Shown in pieces: positions 25,954 to 34,710 of a stretch of 59,523 nt of DNA. The notes under the pieces were generated by a model. The model was not told where the DNA came from. It saw nothing but the letters and a program-made list of their open reading frames with translations, and did not search any database. Origin of the DNA: Acidimicrobiaceae bacterium (GTDB taxonomy: Bacteria > Actinomycetota > Acidimicrobiia > Acidimicrobiales > RAAP-2); the NCBI GenBank assembly GCA_027306755.1, contig DAHUZE010000050.1:1-59523 (forward strand), read 5' to 3'. The translations under genes and the position numbers were made by a program. Numbering within the stretch: position 1 is the stretch's first letter; each line of letters starts with the position of its first letter.

Positions 25954-27131
25954 CGATCCGCCGTGCTCTGGAGCCCGCGGGGGGCCACCGGGCGCACCAG
26001 CGGTGCCGGCTCGGCGTCGTCGCCCGCGGACGGCGGGGGAGCCGGGCGGCGCGAGCGCTGCTGCGCGAGCAACGCGCGCGCTGCGGCCACCGCGAGCACG
26101 ACGGCCCTGTCCGCCAGGCCGCCGGTGGCGAGGACCGTCGAGGACACCCCCTGGCGGTCCGGGTACAGGCGGAGCAGCGGGTCGTTCCCCTCGTAGGTGC
26201 ACGTGTCGATCCACCCGGCGTCGGTCGCAGCCCGAACGTGGTCGGACAAGGCCAGGTGCAGCTGGATCCCCGGGGAGTACCGCGCCAGCTCCTCGTCATA
26301 GGTCGTCTTGAGGGCGAAGAGGCCTCCGGCCCCCCGCACCAGGAGGATGACGGCCACTGTCCGGACGCCGACGCCCAGCGTGTAGACGTGCAAGCGGCCC
26401 TCGGAGCGGAACCGGTCGCACATCTGCCGGAACCACGCGGTCTCGCCCGGCTGCGTTGCCGCTGCAACGCCGGACCGCCGCTTGTACCCTGCGGCCTCCA
26501 GGCCGAGGAGCAGATCGACGGCCGCCGGGTCCCCGCTGCGGTCACGGAGCTCGGGCTCGCCACCCAGCTCCTCCCCCATCCGCCGCCCCATGCGCTCCTG
26601 GTTCCGGGCCCACTTCCTCGAGTGGCGCTGGCGCAGACCGGCGTCGTGCACCTCGCGGAGCACCGGCCGCTCCCACCGGTGGTACGGGCGCCGCGCCATG
26701 CCGAGCTGGTGTGCCGAACGAACCAGCTGGTCGGCAACCGGGCCGTCGTCGAGCCAGTCGAGCACCGTGATGCCGGGCAGCCCCGGGGACCGCAGGGTGC
26801 GCAGCATCACGGTCATCGCCTCCTCGGGCCGCTGCGGGTCCAGCAACGGCACGCCGCTGTACTGCATGCGGCGGACCTGCGTCACGAGCACGGGCCGTCG
26901 CACGGCCCGCCACGACGCCTCCACCTGGACGGCGAAGCATCCGTACCAGCGACCGGCCTCCTGTGCGCTGGCGACGAGGATGCGACGGCCGTTCGACAGG
27001 TGGTCGGCAGCCGGCACCAGGCACTCCGGCTCGAACAGCGGGTTGGGCTGGACGGCGCGCCCGGCCAGCGCCCGCCACGCGTCGATGTCCGCCGCATCGA
27101 GCGCGGCTACCGGGCGCAGGTCGCCGTTCAC
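25950..27131 (-). CDS. GNAT/FemAB-like acyl- or aminoacyltransferase in EPS operon A
   Basis: A 393-aa double-GNAT protein related to the BioF2/FemAB group: NPLFEPECLVPAAD near the start, a basic stretch HSRKWARNQERMGRRMGEEL, then AGYKRRSG, FRQMCDRFRSEGRLHVYTLGV and YDEELARYSPGIQL in the second core. FemAB-type enzymes transfer amino acids from aminoacyl-tRNA; this operon also encodes an amino acid:[carrier protein] ligase and a carrier, so this is the best candidate for a transferase using an aminoacyl carrier. That link is inference. GTG 27131 overlaps the previous stop (GTGA). The C-terminal 35 residues are low-complexity. Confidence 0.7.
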   Translation of the reverse strand: MNGDLRPVAALDAADIDAWRALAGRAVQPNPLFEPECLVPAADHLSNGRRILVASAQEAGRWYGCFAVQVEASWRAVRRPVLVTQVRRMQYSGVPLLDPQRPEEAMTVMLRTLRSPGLPGITVLDWLDDGPVADQLVRSAHQLGMARRPYHRWERPVLREVHDAGLRQRHSRKWARNQERMGRRMGEELGGEPELRDRSGDPAAVDLLLGLEAAGYKRRSGVAAATQPGETAWFRQMCDRFRSEGRLHVYTLGVGVRTVAVILLVRGAGGLFALKTTYDEELARYSPGIQLHLALSDHVRAATDAGWIDTCTYEGNDPLLRLYPDRQGVSSTVLATGGLADRAVVLAVAAARALLAQQRSRRPAPPPSAGDDAEPAPLVRPVAPRGLQSTADR

Positions 27132-28987
27132 GACGGCACTCGGGTCGGGACGAAGCCGCGCAGATAGTCCGTGAAGCGCTCGCACACCTCCCGCCGGTGG
27201 GCGGCGACGGTGAGGGCGTGGTCGAGATCGTCGATGACGTCCACCTGCACCTGCTCGCCTTCGGCGTCGCCGGGCGGCCGTGCCAACCGGACGGCCGGGA
27301 TCGCCTGGACCTCCTCGGTCCCGCACACGAGGTACACGCGGACGCCCGCCACCGCCAGCTCGTCGAGCCAGCTGCTCTCGTCGCCGTCAGCCCGGCGCCA
27401 ACGCCACGCCCGCCGGGACTGGACCGCAGCCCGCACGACCGGGCCCGGCACCCAGCTGCGAACGGCGGGAACCCACTGGGCGCGGAGCTCGCACAGCCTC
27501 CGGCGCGGGGACATCCCCTCCCCCGCGGCCACCTCCGGCGGCGTGAAGCGAAGGATCGGGTTCACGCCGAGCACGGCGAGCGGGTGCAGCTCAAGGGCGC
27601 TCTCCAACGCCTGGTACGCCCCGGAGCACAGGCCGACGAGCACGGCCCGCTCCGGGCCACCCACGGCGTCGACGATCTCGGCCACGTCGTCGAAGGCCTC
27701 CGGTGCCCGGACGACGAGGCGGTGGTGGCCAGGGCGGGGGGCGCTGTCGCCGTAGCCGCTGAAGTCCACGCGCACGCACCGCAGGCCGGCAGCGGCGACA
27801 CGCCGTGCGAGGTCGACCCAGAGCCGGGACGGTCCGACGTGGGGGTCCGTGCCGCTCGACAGGAAGACGACGGTCGGCCCGCTGCTCACCGAAGCGGCGT
27901 CGCCGACGGTCTCGATCCCGAAGAACCCGTGGTCGCCGAGTGACACCGCGCGCTCGTACACGGTCACCTCGCCGGGAGCCGACGGCCGGATCGGCACCCT
28001 CTCGGTGCCGGTGACCGACGGGGCACGCCGCCGGACCGCGCCGTCTGCCCGGCGGCCCGCGCCGTGCGCCCACCGTGCCGTGCCCGGTCGGCGGTCGGCT
28101 GCACGGGCTTGCGCCACGCCCGTGGCCGGGCGGACGTGGGACTCGGCGAGGTTCTGGAGCGTGGCATGCAGCCATGTGGCGGCCAACCGGGCCGTGGCCT
28201 CGGGCAAGCGGCGGTAGAGGGCGTCTACGTCGAAGCAGGCTTCCTGCTCCCCCGCGACCGTCTCGATCGTCTCCGCCCGGATGCCGGTGCCGTCGCCCCG
28301 GCCGGTCAGCGCGACGTGCGGCGGCGTCGAGCCCGGCCGGCGGACGACGAGCGCCCGCTGCACGTGGAGGGTCGACGGGATGCGGAGGGCGTTGAGGGAC
28401 TCGGCCGCGGCGGCGTCGACCACGAAGCCCGGCACTTCCACCTTCCCGCCCGGGACCACGTCCCCCTGGCGGAGAGCGTGGAGCGCGTGCTGGCGCCGGA
28501 GGAAGGCCCGCCCGCTCTTCCACGGATCCCACAGCACGATGGCGTCCACATCCCGGCGCCGTTGCGCGGCGAGCGCCGCCACGAGGGCCCCCGACCGCAC
28601 CCCGAGGAGCGCCATCGGCCCGTCGCACCGTTCCCGAGCGGCCGAGACCGCCTGGTCGACGCCGTCGAGCCAAGCGTCCGCGCGGGCGCTGCCGCCCGAT
28701 GGACCAGCGGAGTCGCCCGTGCCCTCGTAGTCGAACCGGACGACGAGGACGCCTCGCGGTGCGAGCAACTCGGCCATCTCCCGGTGGAGGTCGTAGGCAG
28801 CAGCGTGCTCACCGAGGAGCGGCGGGCACAGCACGACTGCGGCACGCGGTCTCGTCTCGGGCTGGTGCACCCAGCCGAACAGCGGCCAACGGTTACGCGT
28901 GAGCCAGAGGGGTTGCGCGCCGTCGCCGTCGGCCAGGGCGTCGGGCCGGACGTGGGTCCCCCGGACCAGAGAGAGGCTCACCGGCAT
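27128..28987 (-). CDS. Tandem alpha/beta hydrolase (two catalytic-type domains in one chain)
   Basis: A 619-aa protein made of two serine-hydrolase domains. Domain 1 (about 20-270) has PPLLGEHAAAYDL, RFDYEGTGDS and the nucleophile elbow GVRSG; domain 2 (about 340-615) has VRVDFSGYGDS and the elbow GLCSG, then a late CGTEEVQAI (acid) and DLDHAL (histidine). The pair resembles the two separate hydrolases of exosortase-A/EPS loci, fused here. Between them is a disordered Arg/Ala-rich linker. No signal peptide, so cytoplasmic; could hydrolyse thioesters or esters such as misloaded carrier protein. ATG 28987 follows AAAGGGA and overlaps the GH2 gene by 10 bp. Confidence 0.75.
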   Translation of the reverse strand: MPVSLSLVRGTHVRPDALADGDGAQPLWLTRNRWPLFGWVHQPETRPRAAVVLCPPLLGEHAAAYDLHREMAELLAPRGVLVVRFDYEGTGDSAGPSGGSARADAWLDGVDQAVSAARERCDGPMALLGVRSGALVAALAAQRRRDVDAIVLWDPWKSGRAFLRRQHALHALRQGDVVPGGKVEVPGFVVDAAAAESLNALRIPSTLHVQRALVVRRPGSTPPHVALTGRGDGTGIRAETIETVAGEQEACFDVDALYRRLPEATARLAATWLHATLQNLAESHVRPATGVAQARAADRRPGTARWAHGAGRRADGAVRRRAPSVTGTERVPIRPSAPGEVTVYERAVSLGDHGFFGIETVGDAASVSSGPTVVFLSSGTDPHVGPSRLWVDLARRVAAAGLRCVRVDFSGYGDSAPRPGHHRLVVRAPEAFDDVAEIVDAVGGPERAVLVGLCSGAYQALESALELHPLAVLGVNPILRFTPPEVAAGEGMSPRRRLCELRAQWVPAVRSWVPGPVVRAAVQSRRAWRWRRADGDESSWLDELAVAGVRVYLVCGTEEVQAIPAVRLARPPGDAEGEQVQVDVIDDLDHALTVAAHRREVCERFTDYLRGFVPTRVPS

Positions 28988-31533
28988 GTTCCCGTTCCCT
29001 TTATGGGCACGGGCGCGGGTGCATTGAGTGCCTGGACCGTGCCGCGCGGCGGTGCTCCCGCTGTTGACGCCCGTGCGCCGGCCCCCGTCCGCTCGGGGCA
29101 CAGCTCGAGGGTGCGGCGGCCGCCCGGGGGGAGGTGGAACCACGAGTCCGACGCCTGATGGCCATCGACCCGGACCGTGACCCACTGGGCAAGCCGCCGA
29201 GTCTGGACGTCGAGGTGCCAGCGCCCGTCCGGTCCGCAGCGGGCAGTGGCCTCCAGGCCGAGGTCCGCTTCGACGGGGCGCGCCTGTCCCAATGGAAGAT
29301 GCACGACCTCGGCCAGGGGCTCGGCCGCTGCTGCGCCGCCGGTGGGGACCGCGGACGGGACCGCGCCGCGCCGGCGCAGGGTCGCGACCACCGCGTCGTA
29401 CGCGGGTGGTGCGAAGCGGAAGGCGTACGAGACGTCCCTCCAGCCGTCCAGGACCTCCTCCACGCCGATCGACCGCGAGCCGGCGGCCGGCACGTCCAGC
29501 AACACGTCGGCCCGCTCGACCGCTCCGGATCCCCGGGCCACCAAGGCCACCTCGAGCTCGGCGGCCAGCGGTTCGGGACGGTCGTTGAGGACGTGGAGGG
29601 CAACGCCGTTCAACCCCTCGTCCACCGCCAGCAACGCCACCGGGGCGAGCACTCGCCGCAACGCGTACCACGGGGCCTTGGGGCGCCCGGCTGCATCCAC
29701 CAGCCCCCAGCCGGCACCGGGCCGGAGATCCGAGAGGGCCAGCACCAACGCGCCGTCACAGGTCGAGCCGGGCCGGCGCCATTCGGTGAACACCGACTCG
29801 GCCAACCAGGCGTTGACGGCCCGCCCGAGCTCGAGCGCACGCTCGGCGTCCTCGTAGCGAGCTTGGACCGGATCGATCCCGAACAGCGTGCGCAGGTAGT
29901 GCGCCCGGACGTCCTCCATGTCCCAGCTGCGACCGGCGTCGCGGTGGACCCCACGCTTCCACTCCGGGTCGTGCCCGGCGCGCTGGGCCCCTCCGCAGTG
30001 CTCCTCGATCGTGGCCGGCTCGGGCGGCGTGGACATCGCCAGGCACTCCGACGCGAAGCGCACCCCGGCGCGCCGGGCGTCCTCGGGGTGCCGCAGGTAG
30101 CCCCCCACTCCGAAGTACTGGCAGACGCCGGCGTCCATCCTGAACGGCGGGTCGCTCCCCCACGGATTGGACGGCACGTAGTGGACGCCGGGCACTTCCT
30201 CGGCCGCCACGCCGGCGAGCAGCTTGTCGAACAGCGGCGTGGCGCGGCGCTCACGATCGAGGCCTGCCATGGCCGCCACCTCCTCGACCTCCTGGTTGCC
30301 GCACACGACAGCCAGGCTGGGATGGCTCCCCAGCGATGCGAGGATCTGGCGGCACTCGGCAACCGCCTCGGCCTGGAAGGCCTCGTCGTCCGGCGGGTCG
30401 GTGAACGCGAACATGCAGTCCTGCCATACGAGGACCCCGAGCTCGTCGCAGCGGTCGTAGAAAGCGTCGCCCGGGTACACGCTCGTGCCGGGAACGCGCA
30501 GCATGTTCATGCCGCCGCGGCGCGCCAGGTCCAGGAGGCGGCTCTCGTCCTCCCCCCCCGCCGCGAGCGACACGGGGTCCGCCGGGAACCAGACCGCTCC
30601 CCGGCAGAACACCGGCCGGTCGTTCACGACGATCCGGAAGGCCCCGCCGTCCTGCTCGACCCGGACGTCGCGGAACCCGACGCGGCCGAGCGGCAGCGAT
30701 CGCCCTCCGACCTGGCCGACGACCTCGTAGCAGGGCTGGTCCCCGTGCGTGTGCGGCCACCAGCGGTCAACCTGGGGAAGGGTGACGGCCCCGCGGAACG
30801 AGAGCCCTCCGCTCGTCTCGCTCCATTGGAGCGGGGCCGTCACCTCCCCTGCCACGAGGTTCGCCCACCCTTCCGCCGAACCCGGGACGTGGACCGCCCC
30901 GGGCAGGGTGAAGCGAACCTCGATGGTCCCGCCCGCACCCGGTCCGCACCGGGCACGCAGGCGAATGTCGGCGGCCGTGCCGCCGTCGATCGCGCACATC
31001 TCGACCGGACGCCACAGTCCGACGGGTGGCGGCACGTCCGCCCACCCGGGAATGCGCCCGAGCATGCTGGTCCGGAGCCAGCGCATCTGCTGGTGCTCGA
31101 CCAGGTTGGTCTTCCATCGCGGGCGCGGCCGCCGGGCTGCCAGGAGCGGCGCCAGCGCGGCGCACCGCACCACCAGCTCGCAGGGGCCAGAGACGTCGTC
31201 CAGGGTGACGGTGACCGGGCGGTGCATGGTGGAGGACCGGGCCACGTGCGCGCCGTTGAACCACACGTCGGCGATGGTGGCGATGCCGGCGAGCACCAGG
31301 CGGTGCGGGCCCCCCGGACCGGTGAACCGGCAGCGATACCACCAGTCCTTCGCATCGAGCTCGTGGCGCGGGAGCGAACGTCCGGCGGCACGCCATGCCG
31401 ACGCGACCGTCCCGGGGACGGGAGCCGGGATCCACTCGGCCGCGGCGTCGACCAGATCCTCCGGGGCGCTCCAGGAGCCCGCCGGGACGCCGGCGCACTC
31501 CCATCCCTGGTCGAGCTTCACCGCCGCGCTCAT
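28978..31533 (-). CDS. Glycoside hydrolase family 2, beta-mannosidase-like
   Basis: An 851-aa GH2 protein: sugar-binding jelly roll (about 1-180, WWYRCRFTGP, ADVWFNGAHV), two immunoglobulin-like domains, and a TIM barrel starting RGAVWFPAD. The acid/base motif GNxE appears as CGNQEVEE and the nucleophile region as RFASECLAMS, both keeping the glutamate. No signal peptide is visible, so it would act on oligosaccharides in the cytoplasm unless exported by another route, which is odd inside an EPS operon and suggests trimming or recycling of intermediates. ATG 31533 overlaps the previous stop by 4 bp. Confidence 0.85.
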   Translation of the reverse strand: MSAAVKLDQGWECAGVPAGSWSAPEDLVDAAAEWIPAPVPGTVASAWRAAGRSLPRHELDAKDWWYRCRFTGPGGPHRLVLAGIATIADVWFNGAHVARSSTMHRPVTVTLDDVSGPCELVVRCAALAPLLAARRPRPRWKTNLVEHQQMRWLRTSMLGRIPGWADVPPPVGLWRPVEMCAIDGGTAADIRLRARCGPGAGGTIEVRFTLPGAVHVPGSAEGWANLVAGEVTAPLQWSETSGGLSFRGAVTLPQVDRWWPHTHGDQPCYEVVGQVGGRSLPLGRVGFRDVRVEQDGGAFRIVVNDRPVFCRGAVWFPADPVSLAAGGEDESRLLDLARRGGMNMLRVPGTSVYPGDAFYDRCDELGVLVWQDCMFAFTDPPDDEAFQAEAVAECRQILASLGSHPSLAVVCGNQEVEEVAAMAGLDRERRATPLFDKLLAGVAAEEVPGVHYVPSNPWGSDPPFRMDAGVCQYFGVGGYLRHPEDARRAGVRFASECLAMSTPPEPATIEEHCGGAQRAGHDPEWKRGVHRDAGRSWDMEDVRAHYLRTLFGIDPVQARYEDAERALELGRAVNAWLAESVFTEWRRPGSTCDGALVLALSDLRPGAGWGLVDAAGRPKAPWYALRRVLAPVALLAVDEGLNGVALHVLNDRPEPLAAELEVALVARGSGAVERADVLLDVPAAGSRSIGVEEVLDGWRDVSYAFRFAPPAYDAVVATLRRRGAVPSAVPTGGAAAAEPLAEVVHLPLGQARPVEADLGLEATARCGPDGRWHLDVQTRRLAQWVTVRVDGHQASDSWFHLPPGGRRTLELCPERTGAGARASTAGAPPRGTVQALNAPAPVPIKGTGTCR

Positions 31534-32564
31534 CTGCGGGCCAGCTCCGGCTCGTCCAACCGTTGGACGTAGGCACCGATGCTCCCGGTGATCCGGTCGA
31601 TCCCGTCAGCCCAGGAGGCGGCCAGAGGCCCGAAGACCGCGGGGACGTCCACGCGCCGACCGCGAACGGCGCGCGCCAGGAGCATCTCGGCCGCTTTCAT
31701 GCCCGCCGCCACCCCGTCCAAAGACAGCGCTCCGCCCGCCGCTCCGTGCACCCCGAGGGATTCCAGGTGGCGTCCGAACGACGCGGCGAGCTCGGCATTG
31801 GCTCCGCACTGGCGGACGGTGCCGAACGCCCACCGGTGGAACGCCTCCAGGCCGTCCCGGCGAAGGCCGTCCAAGTCCCGCGCAACCCGGTCCGCCATGC
31901 GGCTGACCGGGTTGCCCCGGGGCCGGCACGCCGCGCCCGACGCCGCCAGGCGTACCGTCGTCCGGGCATCCGCGGGTCCCGGCGCCAGCCGACCCGCCAA
32001 GCGAACCTGCAACGTGAACGGGGGGAGGTTCCCCCCGGAGGGAGCGGCAGGCAGCAACGCCTCGAAATCCTCCCCGCCGAGCTCGAAGTAGCCCGTGTTG
32101 TGCAGGTACCCGAGGCGTGCCCGCGCCACGTCCACGCACGCCGCCAGGATCGTGGTCTTCTGATGCGCCGTGCGGTAGGTGAGGCCGACCGTGTCCGGCA
32201 GCCACCACGCGTCCACGTCGAATGCCACAAGGTTCCCGAACGAGAGCTGCTCGACGACGTGCTGGCGGAGGGGTCGCCACACGTTGAGCTCGTCAACCTC
32301 GATGCCGTACAGCGCGGCCAGGGTCTCTTGGGGATAGGTGAACATGCGCCACTGGTCCCCGTCGAAGTCCGATGCCAGCGTGAACCCCAGCCCCGCGACG
32401 GGGTCGTGGCCCAGCGCGTGGATGGCCTCGATCCACAGGTCAGCGGCGCAGTTGGTCTCGGGCCATACCCGGTCGGGGCCATGAAGCGCGTGGCATTCGT
32501 ACCCCGCCGGGTCCATGCCCAGGACGTCCACCACCGGCGTGCTCCCGCGTCCCTGCCGTGTCAA
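31530..32564 (-). CDS. DUF1839-like protein, partner of the amino acid:[carrier protein] ligase
   Basis: A 344-aa soluble protein with AGYECHALHGPDRVWPETNCAA near the start, GFTLASDFDGDQWRMFTYP, and FDVDAWWLPDT. This resembles the DUF1839 family, which I recall as a frequent neighbour of carrier protein, acyl-CoA dehydrogenase and SerRS-like amino acid:CP ligase genes in rhizobia, the set seen here. The conserved His, Cys and Asp residues in the first 80 positions could form a cysteine-hydrolase or transferase site, so transfer of the aminoacyl group is one possibility. TTG start at 32564 overlaps the ligase stop (TTGA); an ATG 16 codons later is an alternative. Function unproven. Confidence 0.6.
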   Translation of the reverse strand: MTRQGRGSTPVVDVLGMDPAGYECHALHGPDRVWPETNCAADLWIEAIHALGHDPVAGLGFTLASDFDGDQWRMFTYPQETLAALYGIEVDELNVWRPLRQHVVEQLSFGNLVAFDVDAWWLPDTVGLTYRTAHQKTTILAACVDVARARLGYLHNTGYFELGGEDFEALLPAAPSGGNLPPFTLQVRLAGRLAPGPADARTTVRLAASGAACRPRGNPVSRMADRVARDLDGLRRDGLEAFHRWAFGTVRQCGANAELAASFGRHLESLGVHGAAGGALSLDGVAAGMKAAEMLLARAVRGRRVDVPAVFGPLAASWADGIDRITGSIGAYVQRLDEPELARR

Positions 32565-33520
32565 GCGAGTGAGCCCGCGAGGCCGAGCTGGTCACGAACG
32601 CCGGAGGGCCACGATGCCGGGTCCAAGCCGTGCACGGCCAGCAGCGCGACCACGATCCGATCGACACCAAAGGCGACACAGGCGCTGTGGGCCACCGCGC
32701 CGCCGGCCGTCTCGATGCCAAAGGGCACCCCGAAGTGGTCCCGGTGGCTGTTCGCCGACATGATCGCCGTCATCCCCTGCGTGCCCGGGATTGCGGTGAC
32801 CCCTTCCATCTTCAGCTCCTCATCGAGCTGCCCCGCGGCGAGGACGGCTCCCACGCGGCCGAAGAACGGATCCGAGGCCGGGACGGCAGACATGTCGAGC
32901 CCGAGGCCGGACAGCATCCGTAGCCCGTGGGCGAGCCCCTCCTCGCGGTGGTTCCACGCTCCGTCCGCCGTTCCCACGTGGGCGATCTCGTGCATCACGA
33001 ACGACTGCATGCGCGCCGCCTGGGGGCTCGGCTCGTGCCTGAAGCAGTAGCTCTGCACGTCGAACGTGCGGCCCTCGATCGGGAGCACGCCGGTGCAGAG
33101 CGGGTACACCCCGTGGCAGGCCGCCGATGCGAGCACGACGTCGGCCGGCTCGAGCAGCGCGGGCCAGTCACCGCCCGACTCCACCCGGCGCAGTAGCTCC
33201 TTGTGCTCGGGGTTCCCCCCGGAGAAGACGTGGACCGATCCCATCAGATCCGGGAACGACTCCAAGTAATTGGTGTGCGCGAACGTCGCTCGCCCCAGGA
33301 CGGGAGGTAGGTGGAGGCGCCGCGCCCCGAGGCTGGCCCCCCACCGCCGGACCATGGCGCCGATGCCGTCGGCAACGTCCTGGTAGGTCCCCGAGCGGCC
33401 GTAGAGGCCGAGCACGCCCGTCGGGACGAGGAGCTCAGCGTCCACCAGGCGGCACACGAGCGACTCTGTGCCGGGGGTGCCGGGGGTGCCGGGGGTGCCG
33501 GCTCGGATGATGTCGGTCAT
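32561..33520 (-). CDS. Amino acid--[acyl-carrier-protein] ligase (truncated SerRS-like)
   Basis: A 319-aa class II aminoacyl-tRNA-synthetase-like protein without a tRNA-binding arm. It should activate a small amino acid (glycine or alanine in characterised homologues) with ATP and load it onto the phosphopantetheine arm of a carrier protein. Visible features: motif 2 FRHEPS with Arg161; zinc ligands Cys135, Glu178 (MHEIAHVG) and Cys281, spaced as in the studied rhizobial enzyme; motif 3 with GVDRI (Arg288). The N-terminus carries a GTP-repeat (residues 8-18) from a 9-bp tandem duplication. The carrier and holo-ACP synthase genes lie upstream in the same operon. Substrate identity is inferred from the family. 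Confidence 0.88.
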   Translation of the reverse strand: MTDIIRAGTPGTPGTPGTESLVCRLVDAELLVPTGVLGLYGRSGTYQDVADGIGAMVRRWGASLGARRLHLPPVLGRATFAHTNYLESFPDLMGSVHVFSGGNPEHKELLRRVESGGDWPALLEPADVVLASAACHGVYPLCTGVLPIEGRTFDVQSYCFRHEPSPQAARMQSFVMHEIAHVGTADGAWNHREEGLAHGLRMLSGLGLDMSAVPASDPFFGRVGAVLAAGQLDEELKMEGVTAIPGTQGMTAIMSANSHRDHFGVPFGIETAGGAVAHSACVAFGVDRIVVALLAVHGLDPASWPSGVRDQLGLAGSLA

Positions 33521-34710
33521 TGGTTCCCCTCGGTTCCGGCCACCGGGTCCTTGGCGATGAGCAAGAGCTGCGCGTTGTCGCCCAGGATCCGATCGTTGCT
33601 GACCATGAGTGCGGCGCTGTGGGCGTCGCGGAGCTGCCGGCCCAGGCTGAACGGGGTGCCCTCCCGGTAGCCGTCCATCCCGCAGATTCCGAGCGCCCCG
33701 GTCACCACGTCGACGACGAGCTTGGACGCACCGACCTTCAGGGCGTTGAGGGCGACGGCATCGCCGACGCTCTCAGCCCGCCGGCCCCCGGCCCCCTCGT
33801 CGTAGCGAGACAGCGTGGACGCCACCAGAGCTGCCAGCTGCTGGTAGACGACGTCCAGCTCGGCAAGCCGCCGCGCGCCGGGGGGGACCGTCCCGGGATC
33901 CTGGCGGGCCTTCTTCCGCACCAGAGCTCCTGCCTTGCCGACTGCGGCCGACGCGATCCCCAGCCACACGTGGCTCCACAGGATGTGCGAGTAGGGCAGC
34001 ATCGTCTCGGCGGCGATGTCCGCGAACGGGTCGGAGAGGACCATCGGGACGGACCCGGTGGCCCGGACCACGAACCCCGGGCTGCAGGTGCCGCGCAGCC
34101 CGAGCGTGTCCCATTGGCCGACCTGCTCGAGACTCAGCTGGGGCTTGACGCAGGCCACCAGGACCTGGTCGCCCGGCGGGCTGTCCGGGGTGCGACGGGC
34201 CGTGACCAGCACTGCGTCCGCCTGCGCCCCGTAGGAGACCACCGGCGCCTGCTTCTCCAGCTCGAACGAGCCGTCCTGGACGTGCAGCGCGCAGCTGCTC
34301 TCGCGCAGCCGACCGCCGATGCCCGCCTCCGTGGTCGCGGACGCGATGAGGAGCTGGCGGTCGGCAACGTCGCCCAGGAAGCGCCGGAGCGCGTCGGTGC
34401 GCCCGTGGCGGGCGAGGCACGCCACCTGGAGGTGGTGCATCGCCAACACCATGGCGCTGGACGCGCACTGGCGTGCCAGCACCCCCACACCGGCGGACAC
34501 CTCGCCGAGCGTCGCCCCGCCTCCGCCGAGATCGCCGGGGACGAGCGCGCCGAGCACCTCTGCCTCGCGCAGGGCGGCGAAGGTCTCGGTCGGGAAGCGC
34601 GCCGAACGGTCCACGTCGTCGGCGTGGAGCCCGGCAACCTCCCGTGCGACGCGCCCGATCCCGTGAGCTGCCGTCGTCCTCTCCGCATCGCGGGTGACGG
34701 CCGTGGTCAT
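33517..34710 (-). CDS. Acyl-CoA dehydrogenase-like flavoprotein, carrier-linked
   Basis: A 397-aa flavoprotein of the acyl-CoA dehydrogenase fold: an N-terminal helical domain (LGGGGATLGEVSAGVGVLARQC), a beta domain (LLIASATTEAGIGGRLRES, PVVSYGAQADAVLVTARR) and a C-terminal helical domain with GMDGYREGTPFSLGRQLRDAH. The usual catalytic glutamate motif YEGT is not seen; that region reads ALMVSNDRI, so the base is elsewhere or chemistry differs. Homologues beside amino acid:CP ligases are thought to act on the carrier-bound aminoacyl group. ATG 34710 overlaps the carrier stop and its own stop overlaps the ligase start, 4 bp each. Confidence 0.8.
   Translation of the reverse strand: MTTAVTRDAERTTAAHGIGRVAREVAGLHADDVDRSARFPTETFAALREAEVLGALVPGDLGGGGATLGEVSAGVGVLARQCASSAMVLAMHHLQVACLARHGRTDALRRFLGDVADRQLLIASATTEAGIGGRLRESSCALHVQDGSFELEKQAPVVSYGAQADAVLVTARRTPDSPPGDQVLVACVKPQLSLEQVGQWDTLGLRGTCSPGFVVRATGSVPMVLSDPFADIAAETMLPYSHILWSHVWLGIASAAVGKAGALVRKKARQDPGTVPPGARRLAELDVVYQQLAALVASTLSRYDEGAGGRRAESVGDAVALNALKVGASKLVVDVVTGALGICGMDGYREGTPFSLGRQLRDAHSAALMVSNDRILGDNAQLLLIAKDPVAGTEGNQ

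Noticed and set aside
23822-26737. A single 971-aa frame joining the GT4 gene with upstream sequence
   Set aside because: The upstream part is out of frame with the lipoprotein and GNAT genes, which have clear features; the real gene starts at the ATGA overlap at 25093.
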